Assembly (NCBI RefSeq): GCF_001083795.1
Contig: NZ_LAVK01000031.1
Coordinates: 1-34,815 of the forward strand
DNA length: 34,815 nucleotides
Direction of reading: 5' to 3'
Origin: Streptomyces sp. SBT349
GTDB lineage: Bacteria > Actinomycetota > Actinomycetes > Streptomycetales > Streptomycetaceae
The notes beneath the pieces were generated by a model. That model was not told where the DNA came from. It searched no databases and saw only the letters and a program-made list of their open reading frames with translations. Position 1 is the stretch's first letter. Every line of letters starts with the position of its first letter. Below are positions 1-8,850 of this stretch, piece by piece. The position numbers and the translations under genes were made by a program.

Positions 1-120
1 CCCCCTATCTGGCCCCAACAGCGCTCGCGGCCGGCCCGCGCGCCCCCCAACTTCCAAGTGCGCTGAAGAACCAAAAGAGTCCAGGTCCCCCCCGGCCCGC
101 GAGGGCCTCACCCCCGGTCG

Positions 121-284
121 CGGTTGGAGAGGCTTTGGGCGGGAGCCGCGTTGGGGCGAGAGATCGGGGGCCCTTACGCTGGCCAGCGGATCGGGCAGGC
201 TGTGCACCTGCCCGCAAGTGCCCGATCAGGGCCCCCGATCTTAGAGGCTCGCCCCAACGCGGCTGCGTAAAGCCTCGGAAACCG
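121..284. repeat. 164-bp hyphenated inverted repeat
   Basis: Nested complementary arms are readable by eye. Outer CGGTT (121-125) pairs with AACCG (280-284), and GAGGCTTT (129-136) with AAAGCCTC (269-276). GCCGCGTTGGGGCGAG (145-160) pairs with 248-263, and AGATCGGGGGCCCT (161-174) with 228-241. The inner arms are GATCGGGCA (189-197) with TGCCCGATC (219-227), and GGGCAGG (193-199) with CCTGCCC (207-213). It starts 29 bp beyond the stop of the SpoIIE-type gene, so it could act as that gene's terminator, but it is far longer and more elaborate than the other hairpins here. A MITE-like element or a structured RNA fits equally well. No obvious target-site duplication was seen. The rest of 1-312 holds no convincing gene. 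Confidence 0.8.
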
Positions 285-312
285 CCCCAGCCAAGCCACC
301 CGCAGGGTCACC

Positions 313-2409
313 TCAGCCGCCCGGCCTCTGCTCGTGGAGCTCGAACCATGTCGTCTTGCCGGGCCCCCGGGGGGCGTAGCCCCACGCGTCGGAGAGGGAT
401 TCCATCAGCAGCAGGCCGCGGCCGGAGGAGGCCAGCTCGCCGGGGTGGCGGCGGTGCGGGGGTTCGTCGCTCGGGTCGCTGACCTCGACGCGGAGCAGGC
501 GGTCGCCCGGAGGGCCGCTCAGCTCGGCGACCAGCAGCGCGTCGCCGTCCGTGTGCGTCAGCACGTTCGTCACCACCTCCGACAGCATCAGCACCGCGTC
601 CGAGAGGCGGTCCTTCCGCGACCAGTCGTGCAGCAGCGTCTCCAGCTGCCCGCGCGCGTCCGAGATCCGCGCGGGCTCCGACTGCGCGATCGTCAGCACC
701 ACCCGCCGCACCGGCGCGCCGCCCGGCGGCCCCTTGCGGGCGCCCGGCGGGCGGCGCAGCAGCAGGAGCGCGATGTCGTCCAGGTCCCGCTCCTGCCTCG
801 GGACCGTCCTCGACGGCTCCTGCGCGTCGTGCACCGTTCCCATCAGCGTGTCGGCGAGGTCGCCGCCCCCCCCCCCGCCCACCCCCGCCACCGCCTTGCG
901 CAGCCGTGCCCAGCCGGACTCCAGGTCGCGCGTGCAGGTCTCGACCAGCCCGTCCGTGCACATCAGCAGCGTCTCGCCGGGCTGGAGGATCAGGCGCGTC
1001 GTCGGGTAGTCCTCCTCGGGGGAGACGCCGAGCGGCAGCCCGCCCTCCGTCGGACGGGTCACCATCGTTCCGTCCTCGAACACCATCTCCGGGTCCAGGT
1101 GCCCGGCGCGGGAGATGTCGAGGGCGCCCGAGCGGGGGTCCACCTCCACGTAGAGGCAGGTCGCGAAGCGCGGCTCCTCGGTCCCCTGGTCGAACTCCGA
1201 GGTCAGTCCCGCCAGGAAGCGCGAGGCCCGCGAGAGCACCGCGTCCGGGTGGTGGCCCTCCGAGGCGTACGCCCGCAGCGCGATGCGCAGCTGCGCCATG
1301 ATCGCCGCGGCCCGCACGTCGTGCCCCTGCACGTCGCCGATGACCAGGCCCACCCGCCCCGACGGCAGGGGGATGACGTCGAACCAGTCGCCGCCGACCC
1401 GCAGCCCCCCGCCCGTCGGCACGTACCGCGTCGCGATCGCCATCCCGGGCACCTGCGGCGTCGGCCCGGGGCGCATCGTGCGCTGGAGGTCGGCCGTCAG
1501 CTCCCGTTCCGTGTCCTGGAGGTAGGCGCGCGACAGCGCCTGCGCCAGCAGCCTGGCGATCGTGGACAGCAGCGACCTGTCCTCGATGGTGAAGCCGACC
1601 GGCGAGGCGAACGCCGCCAGCCAGACGCCGATCGTGCGGCCCGCCACCACCAGGGGCAGGAACGCCCAGGAGCTCCGCCTGAACCGCTTCGCCCACGTCC
1701 ATGCCTCCGGGTAGCGGCTCTCGTACTCCTCGGGCGTCGCGAGGTAGACCGCGCGCCCCGTGCGCAGCACGTCGGTGGCCGGGTAGTGGCGCTCGACCGG
1801 CATGGGGAACGGGTCGAACGCGCCCTCCAGGTCGCGGCCCTGGTAGTCGACGAGGCTCAACTCGTCGCCCTCCTGGACGAAGACCGCGATCCCGTCCGGC
1901 GTGAACCCCGGCATCGCCAGCGAGTCGGTCACCCGCAGCACGTCCTTGGCCGTGTGCGCCTCGGAGAACGCCTGCCCGGCGTCCAGGACGAACGCCTCGC
2001 GCGCGCGGCGCCAGTCCCACTCCATGGAGGCCGGGCGCCCGGGGGTGCCGGGGACCTCCATCACCGTGCCGACCATGCCCGAGGTGATGCCCGCGACGCC
2101 GGGCTCGCCCTCCCTGACCGGCCTGATGCGGTTGCGCACGGTCCGCAGCACCCTGCCGTCCTCGCCGATGACCCGCATCCTGGTCTCCGTCACCCGCCCC
2201 GCGGCCTCGGCGACCGCGAGCACGCGCTCCGTCTCGATGATGTCCTCGGTGGCGATCCGGGCGCGGAGGGCCGCCTCCGGCAGCGTGACCGCCTCGGCCG
2301 GCAGTTCGAACAGCCTGGCCGCGGTGGCGTCCAGGCTGATCCGGCCGTGTGCGCCGTCCCAGGTCCACACGCCCGTCTCGGAGCTGGCCAGCACGTCCTC
2401 GGTGCGCAT
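313..2409 (-). CDS. SpoIIE-type PP2C phosphatase with PAS, GAF and HATPase domains
   Basis: A 698-residue cytoplasmic signalling protein. It has a PAS-like N-terminus (about 1-120), a GAF-like sensor region (about 145-310), and a SpoIIE/RsbU PP2C domain (about 330-540) with GGDWFDVI, GDVQGHDVRAA, TDGLVET and DDIALLLL. The C-terminal HATPase_c fold of anti-sigma kinase type (about 560-690) has an N box SEVVTNVLTHT and a glycine box SSGRGLLLME. Such proteins usually dephosphorylate anti-sigma-factor antagonists; the target here is unknown. The start ATG 2409 (MRTEDVLA) was chosen because Streptomyces homologues, from memory, start this way beside aspS. GTG 2520 would add 37 residues of unlikely sequence. 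No strong ribosome binding site precedes either start. An 11-base G tract on the coding strand (866-876) lies between the phosphatase and HATPase domains. Confidence 0.9.
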   Translation of the reverse strand: MRTEDVLASSETGVWTWDGAHGRISLDATAARLFELPAEAVTLPEAALRARIATEDIIETERVLAVAEAAGRVTETRMRVIGEDGRVLRTVRNRIRPVREGEPGVAGITSGMVGTVMEVPGTPGRPASMEWDWRRAREAFVLDAGQAFSEAHTAKDVLRVTDSLAMPGFTPDGIAVFVQEGDELSLVDYQGRDLEGAFDPFPMPVERHYPATDVLRTGRAVYLATPEEYESRYPEAWTWAKRFRRSSWAFLPLVVAGRTIGVWLAAFASPVGFTIEDRSLLSTIARLLAQALSRAYLQDTERELTADLQRTMRPGPTPQVPGMAIATRYVPTGGGLRVGGDWFDVIPLPSGRVGLVIGDVQGHDVRAAAIMAQLRIALRAYASEGHHPDAVLSRASRFLAGLTSEFDQGTEEPRFATCLYVEVDPRSGALDISRAGHLDPEMVFEDGTMVTRPTEGGLPLGVSPEEDYPTTRLILQPGETLLMCTDGLVETCTRDLESGWARLRKAVAGVGGGGGGDLADTLMGTVHDAQEPSRTVPRQERDLDDIALLLLRRPPGARKGPPGGAPVRRVVLTIAQSEPARISDARGQLETLLHDWSRKDRLSDAVLMLSEVVTNVLTHTDGDALLVAELSGPPGDRLLRVEVSDPSDEPPHRRHPGELASSGRGLLLMESLSDAWGYAPRGPGKTTWFELHEQRPGG

Positions 2410-2555
2410 AATGAACGACTTTATGTCGATACGCTCCCCGTCGGCCAGCGGGCTTGGGCCGGGGCGGTGGGGACGGCGGCCGACGGTAGTCTGAAGGGCC
2501 TGATCGGACGACACGGACACCCCCCAGACCCAGACCCAGACCCCTTGGATGAGCG

Positions 2556-4322
2556 ATGCATCGGTACCGGTCCCACACCTGCGGCGAACTGCGCTCCGCG
2601 GACATCGGCGAGGATGTCCGGCTGTCGGGGTGGCTGCACAATCGCCGGAACCTGGGCGGCATCCTCTTCGTCGACCTCCGCGACCACTACGGGATCACCC
2701 AGCTCGTCGTCCGCCCCGACACCCCGGGCGGCGCGGCCGTGGACGAGCGGCTCGGGTCGCTCGCCAAGGAGACCGTGGTCAGGATCGACGGCCGGGTCAC
2801 GGGCCGCGGCGCGGAGAACGTGAACCCCGAGCTGCCGACCGGCGAGATCGAGATCGAGGTCGCCGAGGCCGAGGTGCTGGGGACCGCCGAGCAGATCCCG
2901 TTCACCGTCAACACCGAGGACGGCGTGAACGAGGAGCGGCGCCTGGAGTACCGCTTCCTCGACCTGCGCCGCGAGCGCATGCACCGCAACATCCTGCTGC
3001 GCTCGGCCGTCATCTCCTCGATCCGCCGGCGGATGACCGGGCTCGGCTTCACCGAGATGGCCACCCCGATCCTCTCGGCCACCTCGCCCGAGGGCGCGCG
3101 CGACTTCCTGGTGCCCTCGCGCCTCCACCCGGGGAACTTCTACGCGTTGCCGCAGGCGCCGCAGCAGTTCAAGCAGCTGCTGATGATCGCGGGCTTCGAC
3201 CGGTACTTCCAGATCGCGCCCTGCTTCCGCGACGAGGACGCGCGCGCCGACCGTTCGCCCGGCGAGTTCTACCAGCTCGACATGGAGATGAGCTTCGTCG
3301 AGCAGGAGGACGTGTTCGGCGTCATCGAGAAGGTGATGACCGACCTGTTCGAGGAGTTCGGCGGTGGACGGCACGTCACCTCGCCGTTCCCGCGCATCCC
3401 GTTCCGCGAGGCGATGAGCAGGTACGGCTCGGACAAGCCGGATCTGCGGGCCACGCTGGAGCTGACCGATGTCTCCGACATCTTCGCCGACTCGGGCTTC
3501 AAGGCGTTCGCGGGCAAGCACGTGCGCGCGCTCGCCGTCCCCGGCACGGCCGGGCAGTCGCGGCGGTTCTTCGACCAGCTCGGCGAGTTCGCCGTGGAGC
3601 AGGGCGCGCAGGGTCTGGCCTGGGTGCGGGTGGGCGAGGAGGGCGCGCTGACCGGGCCGATCGCCAAGTTCCTGACCGAGGCCGACACCGCCGCGCTGCT
3701 GGAGCGCCTGGACGCGGGCCCCGGCACGGCGGTCTTCTTCGGCGCCGGCGCCTACGACGAGGTCTCGCGGATCATGGGCGCGGTGCGGGTCGAGGCGGCC
3801 AAGCGGACGGGGCACTTCGAGGAGAACGTCTTCCGCTTCTGCTGGATCGTGGACTTCCCGATGTTCGAGCGGGACGAGGAGACGGGCGCGATCGAGTTCT
3901 CGCACAACCCGTTCTCCATGCCGCAGGGCGGGATCGAGGCGCTGGAGAGCAAGGACCCGCTGGACGTCCTGGCCTGGCAGTACGACATCGTGTGCAACGG
4001 GACCGAGCTCTCCTCCGGCGCCATCAGGAACCACGAGCCGGAGATCATGTACAAGGCGTTCGGCATCGCCGGGTACACCAGGGAGCAGGTGGAGAGCGAA
4101 TTCGGCGGCATGCTCAGGGCGTTCCGCTTCGGCGCCCCGCCGCACGGCGGGATCGCGCCGGGCATCGACCGGATCGTGATGCTGCTGGCCGACGAGCCGA
4201 ACATCAGGGAGACCATCGCCTTCCCGCTCAACGGGAACGCGCAGGACGTCATGATGGGCGCCCCCGGCGAGGTCGACGAGGCCAGGCTGAGGGAACTGCA
4301 CCTCAGTATCCGGAAGAAGTGA
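2556..4322 (+). CDS. aspS: aspartyl-tRNA synthetase
   Basis: A class II aminoacyl-tRNA synthetase of 588 residues, the usual bacterial length. It charges tRNA-Asp (and tRNA-Asn if non-discriminating). The N-terminal OB-fold anticodon-binding domain starts [23 protein letters not shown] and [15 protein letters not shown] (motif 2) follow, then a GAD-type insertion in the middle and the motif 3 region [14 protein letters not shown] near the C-terminus. Leu33 sits where the non-discriminating Pseudomonas enzyme has His31, but this alone does not settle tRNA specificity. ATG 2556 is preceded by GGATGAG. The leader carries a CAGACC triplet repeat (about 2525-2542), and TAGTCT near 2487 could be a -10 box. 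The gene is divergent from the SpoIIE-type gene and ends in a bidirectional hairpin. Confidence 0.98.
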   Translation: MHRYRSHTCGELRSADIGEDVRLSGWLHNRRNLGGILFVDLRDHYGITQLVVRPDTPGGAAVDERLGSLAKETVVRIDGRVTGRGAENVNPELPTGEIEIEVAEAEVLGTAEQIPFTVNTEDGVNEERRLEYRFLDLRRERMHRNILLRSAVISSIRRRMTGLGFTEMATPILSATSPEGARDFLVPSRLHPGNFYALPQAPQQFKQLLMIAGFDRYFQIAPCFRDEDARADRSPGEFYQLDMEMSFVEQEDVFGVIEKVMTDLFEEFGGGRHVTSPFPRIPFREAMSRYGSDKPDLRATLELTDVSDIFADSGFKAFAGKHVRALAVPGTAGQSRRFFDQLGEFAVEQGAQGLAWVRVGEEGALTGPIAKFLTEADTAALLERLDAGPGTAVFFGAGAYDEVSRIMGAVRVEAAKRTGHFEENVFRFCWIVDFPMFERDEETGAIEFSHNPFSMPQGGIEALESKDPLDVLAWQYDIVCNGTELSSGAIRNHEPEIMYKAFGIAGYTREQVESEFGGMLRAFRFGAPPHGGIAPGIDRIVMLLADEPNIRETIAFPLNGNAQDVMMGAPGEVDEARLRELHLSIRKK

Positions 4323-4347
4323 GCCGCGCCGGGGCGTGAACGCCGGG

Positions 4348-4390
4348 GCGTGAACGGGGCGGGGCCGCACCGGCCCCGCCCCGTTCACGC
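4348..4390. terminator. bidirectional hairpin terminator between aspS and the terB-like gene
   Basis: Perfect 19-bp arms at 4348-4366 and 4372-4390 are separated by GCACC; the stem begins GCGTGAACGGGG. It lies between the two convergent stop codons, so it can end both transcripts. Part of the left arm belongs to a short direct repeat GGGGCGTGAAC (4331 onward and 4345 onward). There is no T tract, as is common in high-GC actinomycetes. Confidence 0.85.
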
Positions 4391-4401
4391 GTGCGCTCCG
4401 C

Positions 4402-4950
4402 TCAGAGGTTGAACTCGCTGGGGGCGATGCCCAGCGTGCCGCAGACCTCGCGGATGACCTGCTGCTCGACCTGCGAGAAGTACCCGTCCGCACCGGCGAT
4501 CACGATGCCGGTCTGGATGACGGCCCGCGCCTCCGTCGGCTTCTTCTGCACCTTGGCGATCTCCTGCATCACGGCGCCCTTCCCGACGGGGAAGTTGGAG
4601 ACGAGCTGGTCCACGTGCTTGTTGAAGCGCTGGCGCAGCGAGTCGGCCGGGAAGTTCTGGAGGACGTCGTTGCTGACGATCAGGGATTCGACGCGCTGAC
4701 GCTCCGCACCGTCCACCGTGCCGTCGGCGGCGGCGACCAGCGCGCACATCGCCATGCTGGCGTCCCTGAAGGCGCCGCTCTTCAACTCGGTCTTCATGGA
4801 CGACAGCTGGTTCTTGAAGGCGCCCACCAGCTGCGAACCCCCGCTCCCGCCGGAGCCGGAGCGGGAGCCGGGGCCGGCACCCGTGCCGCCCCCCGGGCTC
4901 GTGCCGGTCCGTCCCTTGGCGGAGTCCTTGATCCGGTCCCACATGGACAT
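4402..4950 (-). CDS. TerB family tellurite resistance-like protein
   Basis: An acidic helical protein of 182 residues. The start MSMWDRIKDSAK resembles that of Streptomyces TerB proteins. A Gly/Ser-rich linker (about 15-45) replaces the usual short spacer. The TerB core follows: SGAFRDASMAMCALVAAADG, then ERQRVESLI, and a second acidic loop IAGADGYFSQVEQQVIREVC. TerB domains may bind metal through these acidic loops and form membrane-associated stress complexes with TerC/TerD. No other ter gene is in the window, so tellurite resistance itself is not supported. ATG 4950 was chosen; GTG 4959 and ATG 4944 are in frame, and GAGGGTGAG lies upstream. It sits 88 nt downstream of copA on the same strand and could be co-transcribed. 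Confidence 0.88.
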   Translation of the reverse strand: MSMWDRIKDSAKGRTGTSPGGGTGAGPGSRSGSGGSGGSQLVGAFKNQLSSMKTELKSGAFRDASMAMCALVAAADGTVDGAERQRVESLIVSNDVLQNFPADSLRQRFNKHVDQLVSNFPVGKGAVMQEIAKVQKKPTEARAVIQTGIVIAGADGYFSQVEQQVIREVCGTLGIAPSEFNL

Positions 4951-5038
4951 CGGTGTCACTCACCCTCGGTTGGTCGTGATTCAGTGCACACGGTCAACGT
5001 ATCCGGTCCGGCCCAGGGTTCCGCCCGTTCGCGCGGGG

Positions 5039-7360
5039 TCAACGGCCGGTGTCGGCCCGGAAGGTGCGCAACCGCAAACTGTTCGCCACGACCGAGACGG
5101 AGGAGAACGCCATCGCGGCCCCGGCCAGCATCGGGCTCAGCAGCCCGGCGGCGGCCAGCGGCAGCGCCGCCACGTTGTAGCCGAAGGCCCAGACCAGGTT
5201 CCCCTGGATGGTGCGCAGCGTCCTGCGCGAGAGCCTGATGGCGTCCACGGCGGCCCGCAGGTCGCCGTTGACCAGCGTCAGGTCCGCGGCCTCGATGGCC
5301 GCGTCCGTGCCCGTTCCCATCGCCAGGCCCAGGTCCGCGGTGGCCAGCGCGGCGGCGTCGTTGACCCCGTCGCCCACCATGGCCACCGTGCGGCCCTCGG
5401 CCTGGAGCCGCCGGACGACGGCGACCTTCTCCTCGGGCAGGACCTCGGCGACGACCTCCTCGATGCCCACCTCGTCGGCCACCGCCCGCGCGGCGGCGGC
5501 GTTGTCCCCGGTGAGGAGGATCGGCGTCAGGCCCAGGGCGCGCAGCCGCCGCACCGCCTCGCGGCTGGTGGCCTTGACCGCGTCGGCCACCTCCAGGACG
5601 GCCCTGGCCTCGCCGTCCCAGGCCACCACCACGGCGGTGCGGCCCCGGGACTCGGACGCCTCCTTCGCCTCGGCGAGCGGCGCGGGCAGCGTCATCGCCC
5701 AGTCGGCGAGCAGCCGCTCCCGGCCCACGAGCAGGGCGTGGCCCTCCACGACGCCGGTGACGCCGAGCCCGGGAACGTTGCTGAAGCTCTCGGCGGGCGG
5801 CAGGGTGCCCACCCGGTCGGCCGCCGCCCCGGCCACGGCGCGCGCCAGGGGGTGCTCGGAGGCGTGCTCCAGGGCGCCGGCCAGCCGCAGCACGTCGGCC
5901 TCGGCCACGCCCGGCGCGGCGGTGACGCGGGTCAGGGTCATGCGGCCCTCGGTGACGGTGCCGGTCTTGTCGAGGACGACGGTGTCGGCCCTGCGGGTGT
6001 TCTCCAGGGCCTCGGGGCCCTTGATCAGGATGCCGAGCTGCGCGCCCCTGCCGGTGCCGACCAGCAGCGCGGTGGGCGTGGCCAGGCCGAGGGCGCAGGG
6101 GCAGGCGATGATCAGCACGGCGACGGCGGCGGTGAACGCGGCGAGCAGCTCGGCGCCGTTCCCCAGCCAGAAGCCGAGGGTGGCGAGGGAGAGCGCGATG
6201 ACCACCGGTACGAAGACCGCGGAGACGCGGTCGGCGAGGCGCTGGGCCGCGGCCTTGCCGCTCTGCGCGTCCTCGACCATCCGCGCCATCCGCGCCAGCT
6301 GGGTGTCGGCGCCGACGCGGGTGGCCTCCACGACCAGCCGGCCGCCCGCGTTGAGCGTGGCGCCGGTGACCGCGTCGCCCACGGCGACCTCGGTCGGCAC
6401 GGACTCGCCGGTCAGCAGCGCGGCGTCCACGGCCGAGCTGCCCTCCACGACCACGCCGTCCGTCGCGATCTTCTCGCCGGGCCTGACGACGAAGCGGTCC
6501 CCCACCGCGAGGTCGCCCACCGGGACCCGGTGCTCGGCGCCGCCGCGCAGCACCGTCGCCTCCTTGGCGCCCAGGTCGAGCAGGGCGCGCAGCGCCGCTC
6601 CGGCCCGCCGCTTGGCGCGGGCCTCGAAGTACCGGCCCGCCAGCAGGAACGCGGTCACCCCGGCGGCGGCCTCCAGGTAGATGGAGCCGCTGCCGTCGGT
6701 GCGCTCGATGGAGAGGGAGAACGGGTGCGTCATCCCCGGCTCGCCCGCCTCCCCGAAGAACAGGGCCCAGGCCGACCAGAGCAGCGCGGCCAGGGTGCCG
6801 ACCGAGATCAGCGTGTCCATGGTGGCGGCCCCGTGCCGGGCGTTGGTCCAGGCGGCGCGGTGGAACTGCCAGCCGCCCCACACCACGGCGGGCGCGGCGA
6901 GGGTGAGGGAGAGCCACTGCCAGAAGTCGAACTGCCAGGCGGGCACCATGGCCAGGGCGATCACCGGGGCGGCGAGGGCGGCCGTGACGAGCAGCCGGTG
7001 GCGCGGGCCCGCGAGCTCGTCAGGCGCCTGCGCCGGCGCCGCGCCGGGGGCGCCGTCCCGGCGTGCCGCGGGGCCCGGATCGGGGGGCGGCGGTGGCTCG
7101 GCCGTGTACCCGGTGGCCTCCACGGTCGCTATCAGGTCGCGGACGGTGACGTCCTCGGCGTGCTCGACCCGGGCCTTCTCGGTGGCGTAGTTGACCGTCG
7201 CGGTCACGCCGTCCATCCGGTTGAGCTTCTTCTCGATCCGGGCGGCGCACGAGGCGCAGGTCATCCCGCCGATGGCCAGCTCGGTCCGCGTGGTGGCCCC
7301 GGAGGCCGTGGCCGGGGTGGTGCTGCCGGACGTGGTGCTGCCGGAAGTGGTGGCTCTCAT
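5039..7360 (-). CDS. copA: copper-exporting P1B-type ATPase
   Basis: A 773-residue inner-membrane pump that uses ATP to export Cu(I). One N-terminal heavy-metal-associated domain carries GGMTCASC. The transport signature is CPC in IIACPCALGLATPTAL, the phosphorylation site DKTGTVTEG, the HP motif ASEHPLARAV, and the hinge GDGVND. The last membrane helices carry FGYN and MAFSSVS, the YN and MxxSS residues typical of the Cu(I) subclass (P1B-1). The start ATG 7360 has GAGGAG 7 nt upstream; an in-frame upstream start at 7441 would lie within the operator region and is rejected. The first ~20 residues are a Thr/Ser/Gly repeat (TTSGSTTSGS). The upstream region holds CsoR-type palindromes, so copper-induced expression is expected. 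No csoR or copZ is in the window. Confidence 0.97.
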   Translation of the reverse strand: MRATTSGSTTSGSTTPATASGATTRTELAIGGMTCASCAARIEKKLNRMDGVTATVNYATEKARVEHAEDVTVRDLIATVEATGYTAEPPPPPDPGPAARRDGAPGAAPAQAPDELAGPRHRLLVTAALAAPVIALAMVPAWQFDFWQWLSLTLAAPAVVWGGWQFHRAAWTNARHGAATMDTLISVGTLAALLWSAWALFFGEAGEPGMTHPFSLSIERTDGSGSIYLEAAAGVTAFLLAGRYFEARAKRRAGAALRALLDLGAKEATVLRGGAEHRVPVGDLAVGDRFVVRPGEKIATDGVVVEGSSAVDAALLTGESVPTEVAVGDAVTGATLNAGGRLVVEATRVGADTQLARMARMVEDAQSGKAAAQRLADRVSAVFVPVVIALSLATLGFWLGNGAELLAAFTAAVAVLIIACPCALGLATPTALLVGTGRGAQLGILIKGPEALENTRRADTVVLDKTGTVTEGRMTLTRVTAAPGVAEADVLRLAGALEHASEHPLARAVAGAAADRVGTLPPAESFSNVPGLGVTGVVEGHALLVGRERLLADWAMTLPAPLAEAKEASESRGRTAVVVAWDGEARAVLEVADAVKATSREAVRRLRALGLTPILLTGDNAAAARAVADEVGIEEVVAEVLPEEKVAVVRRLQAEGRTVAMVGDGVNDAAALATADLGLAMGTGTDAAIEAADLTLVNGDLRAAVDAIRLSRRTLRTIQGNLVWAFGYNVAALPLAAAGLLSPMLAGAAMAFSSVSVVANSLRLRTFRADTGR

Positions 7361-7382
7361 GACTGTGCTCCTCGCCGCCCAG

Positions 7383-7458
7383 GATACCCGAGGGAGGTAT
7401 CTCGCTCTCTCTGTATACCCCGGCGGGGTAAGCGTCGTCAAATACCCCCTGGGGGTAT
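7383..7458 (-). promoter_or_regulatory. copA control region with CsoR-type palindromes
   Basis: Two clear inverted repeats and one looser one precede copA. ATACCCCCTGGGGGTAT (7442-7458) is perfect. TACCCCGGCGGGGTA (7416-7430) has perfect 6-bp arms. GATACC-N7-GGTATC (7383-7401) is the nearest to the gene. TACCCC/GGGGTA arms are the known pattern for the copper-sensing repressor CsoR. The centres are about 27 and 31 bp apart, close to three helical turns. The site lies between divergent copA and the methyltransferase, so it might influence both. Confidence 0.75.
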
Positions 7459-7542
7459 AGGGCGGGGAGGTGCCGGGCGGCGGTGTGGCGCCGTGCTGCG
7501 CGCCTTCTGGAGGAGGGGGACGATCTGCACCAAGCTGCCTCT

Positions 7543-8337
7543 ATGGAAAGCAACCGCCGTAAACTGGCCGTCAACCGCGCCAGCGTCGCCCACAAGATCC
7601 GTTACGCGGCGAGGAATCCGCGCCGTGTCGCGCCCCATGCCCGGCGCACCGCCCGCGACGCTTGGCTCTGGCTGAGGCACCCCAGGGACCACGTCGCCTA
7701 CTACCGCGCGGTGATGGCCTCGGACGCCGCCCGCGACGCCGACCTGGCGGTCGGCAGCGGCAGCAAGAAGCGCTGGCTGGCGCTGGGCCGCATGCAGTTC
7801 GACTATCTGCGGGGCCATGGCCTCACGCCCGCGCACCGCATGCTGGACATCGGCTGCGGCAACCTCCGGGCGGGCTGGCGTTTCATCGACTACCTCGACC
7901 CGGGGCGTTACTACGGCATCGACATCTCGCCCGACATCCTCATCAGCGCCAAGGAGACGGTGGTGGCCTACGCGTTGCAGCCGAAGCTGCCGCACCTGAC
8001 GCTGACCCGGAACCTCACGTTCGACTTCCTCCCCGCGGGCCACTTCGACATCGTGCACGCGCACAGCGTCTTCTCGCACTCGCCACCGCAGGTCATCGAG
8101 GAGTGCCTGGCCAACGTCGGCCGCGTGCTCGCGCCCGGCGGCTTCTTCGACTTCACCTTCGACCGCACCGAGGGCCGCGAGCACCACGTGCTGCGCGAGG
8201 ACTTCTACTACCGCACCGAGACGCTGGTCGGCATGGCCGAACGGCAGGGCCTGCGGGCGGAGTTCATGGACGACTGGGAGAGCCTGCCGCACGGCCAGTC
8301 CAAGCTGAGGATCAGCGCGGGCGTCGGCTCCATGTGA
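7543..8337 (+). CDS. class I SAM-dependent methyltransferase
   Basis: A protein of 264 residues. A basic N-terminal stretch (MESNRRKLAVNRASVAHKIRY, then RRVAPHARRTARDAW) precedes a Rossmann methyltransferase core. SAM motif I is MLDIGCGNLRAGW, followed by YYGIDISPD, FDIVHAHSVFSH and LAPGGFFDFTFD. The substrate is not recognisable; similar proteins occur around glycan and cell-wall loci. ATG 7543 is used, but the best ribosome binding site, GGAGGAGGG (7509-7517), is too far away for it. An in-frame CTG at 7525 or GTG at 7483 therefore remains possible. It is divergent from copA and shares the region holding the copper-type palindromes. Confidence 0.88.
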   Translation: MESNRRKLAVNRASVAHKIRYAARNPRRVAPHARRTARDAWLWLRHPRDHVAYYRAVMASDAARDADLAVGSGSKKRWLALGRMQFDYLRGHGLTPAHRMLDIGCGNLRAGWRFIDYLDPGRYYGIDISPDILISAKETVVAYALQPKLPHLTLTRNLTFDFLPAGHFDIVHAHSVFSHSPPQVIEECLANVGRVLAPGGFFDFTFDRTEGREHHVLREDFYYRTETLVGMAERQGLRAEFMDDWESLPHGQSKLRISAGVGSM

Positions 8338-8817
8338 CCTGGTCGGACGCGACGTCGTACAGCGCGGACCGGATGCCCGGCCGCGCGCGCACGGTCACCC
8401 GGAGGAAAGCGCCGCCGCAGGGGTAGTTGCTCCGGCGCGGTCAGTCGTCCAGCAGACGCGCACGGCGGCACCGGTGTGCCGCCGCACACACGAGGCGAGG
8501 ACCGCGAAGACCAGCGCCCGGCCCGGAGGGTGGGCGGGAACGTGAGCCGCCACAGGAACTCCCGTTCCGGGCCCCGGGCCCACGTTGTCGAACGCGAACG
8601 GCACCACCCCCGCGGTCCGGACGCCGCTGACGCGCCGCGCCGCGCCGCCGGCGCCCAGCCGCGCCACCAGCGCGAACGGCCTGACGCGCGCCGGGTCGCC
8701 GGCCGTCAGCGCCTCGAACGACTGCGCCCCTGCCCCTTGCGTCCCCCCGGTCCACCCGTGCCTCACCACGCGCCGCACGGGTTCGCCAGATCCGATCTCG
8801 CGACCGCCGGACGCCAT
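8312..8817 (-). pseudogene. probable decayed gene, function unknown
   Basis: This 513-bp gap between two plus-strand genes shows protein-like minus-strand sequence that changes frame. From ATG 8817 one frame reads convincingly to VVPFAFDNVGPGP (about 8580). A second frame then gives EREFLWRLTFPPTLRAG, the first frame resumes with ALVFAVLASCVRRHTGAAVRV, and a third frame ends YPCGGAFLRVTVRA and YDVASDQVTW before TGA 8312-8314. Each stretch has high third-position GC and a mixed composition, unlike the Arg/Ala/Pro-rich shadows. At least two or three indels are needed. The last 26 bp overlap the methyltransferase 3' end. I do not recognise the family. Chance remains possible in DNA this GC-rich. 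Confidence 0.45.
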
Positions 8818-8850
8818 CTCGCGCCCAGGGGGTGAGAGGAGGTCGGAGCC

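Noticed and set aside
1..120. Streptomyces linear chromosome telomere at the window start, suggested by the nearby palindromes
   Set aside because: The sequence does not show the usual telomere start and its short palindrome series, and the neighbouring aspS is a core-region gene.
308..2823. Long open frames on both strands over the SpoIIE-type gene (784 and 829 codons)
   Set aside because: Arg/Pro/Gly/Ala-rich shadow translations without domains; the frame ending at 313 carries all PP2C and HATPase motifs.
2421..4493. 690-codon minus-strand open frame over aspS
   Set aside because: It mirrors aspS codon bias and has no recognisable domain; aspS is unmistakable.
4402..4950. A tellurite-resistance operon
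   Set aside because: Only a lone TerB-like gene is present; no terC, terD or terE is nearby.
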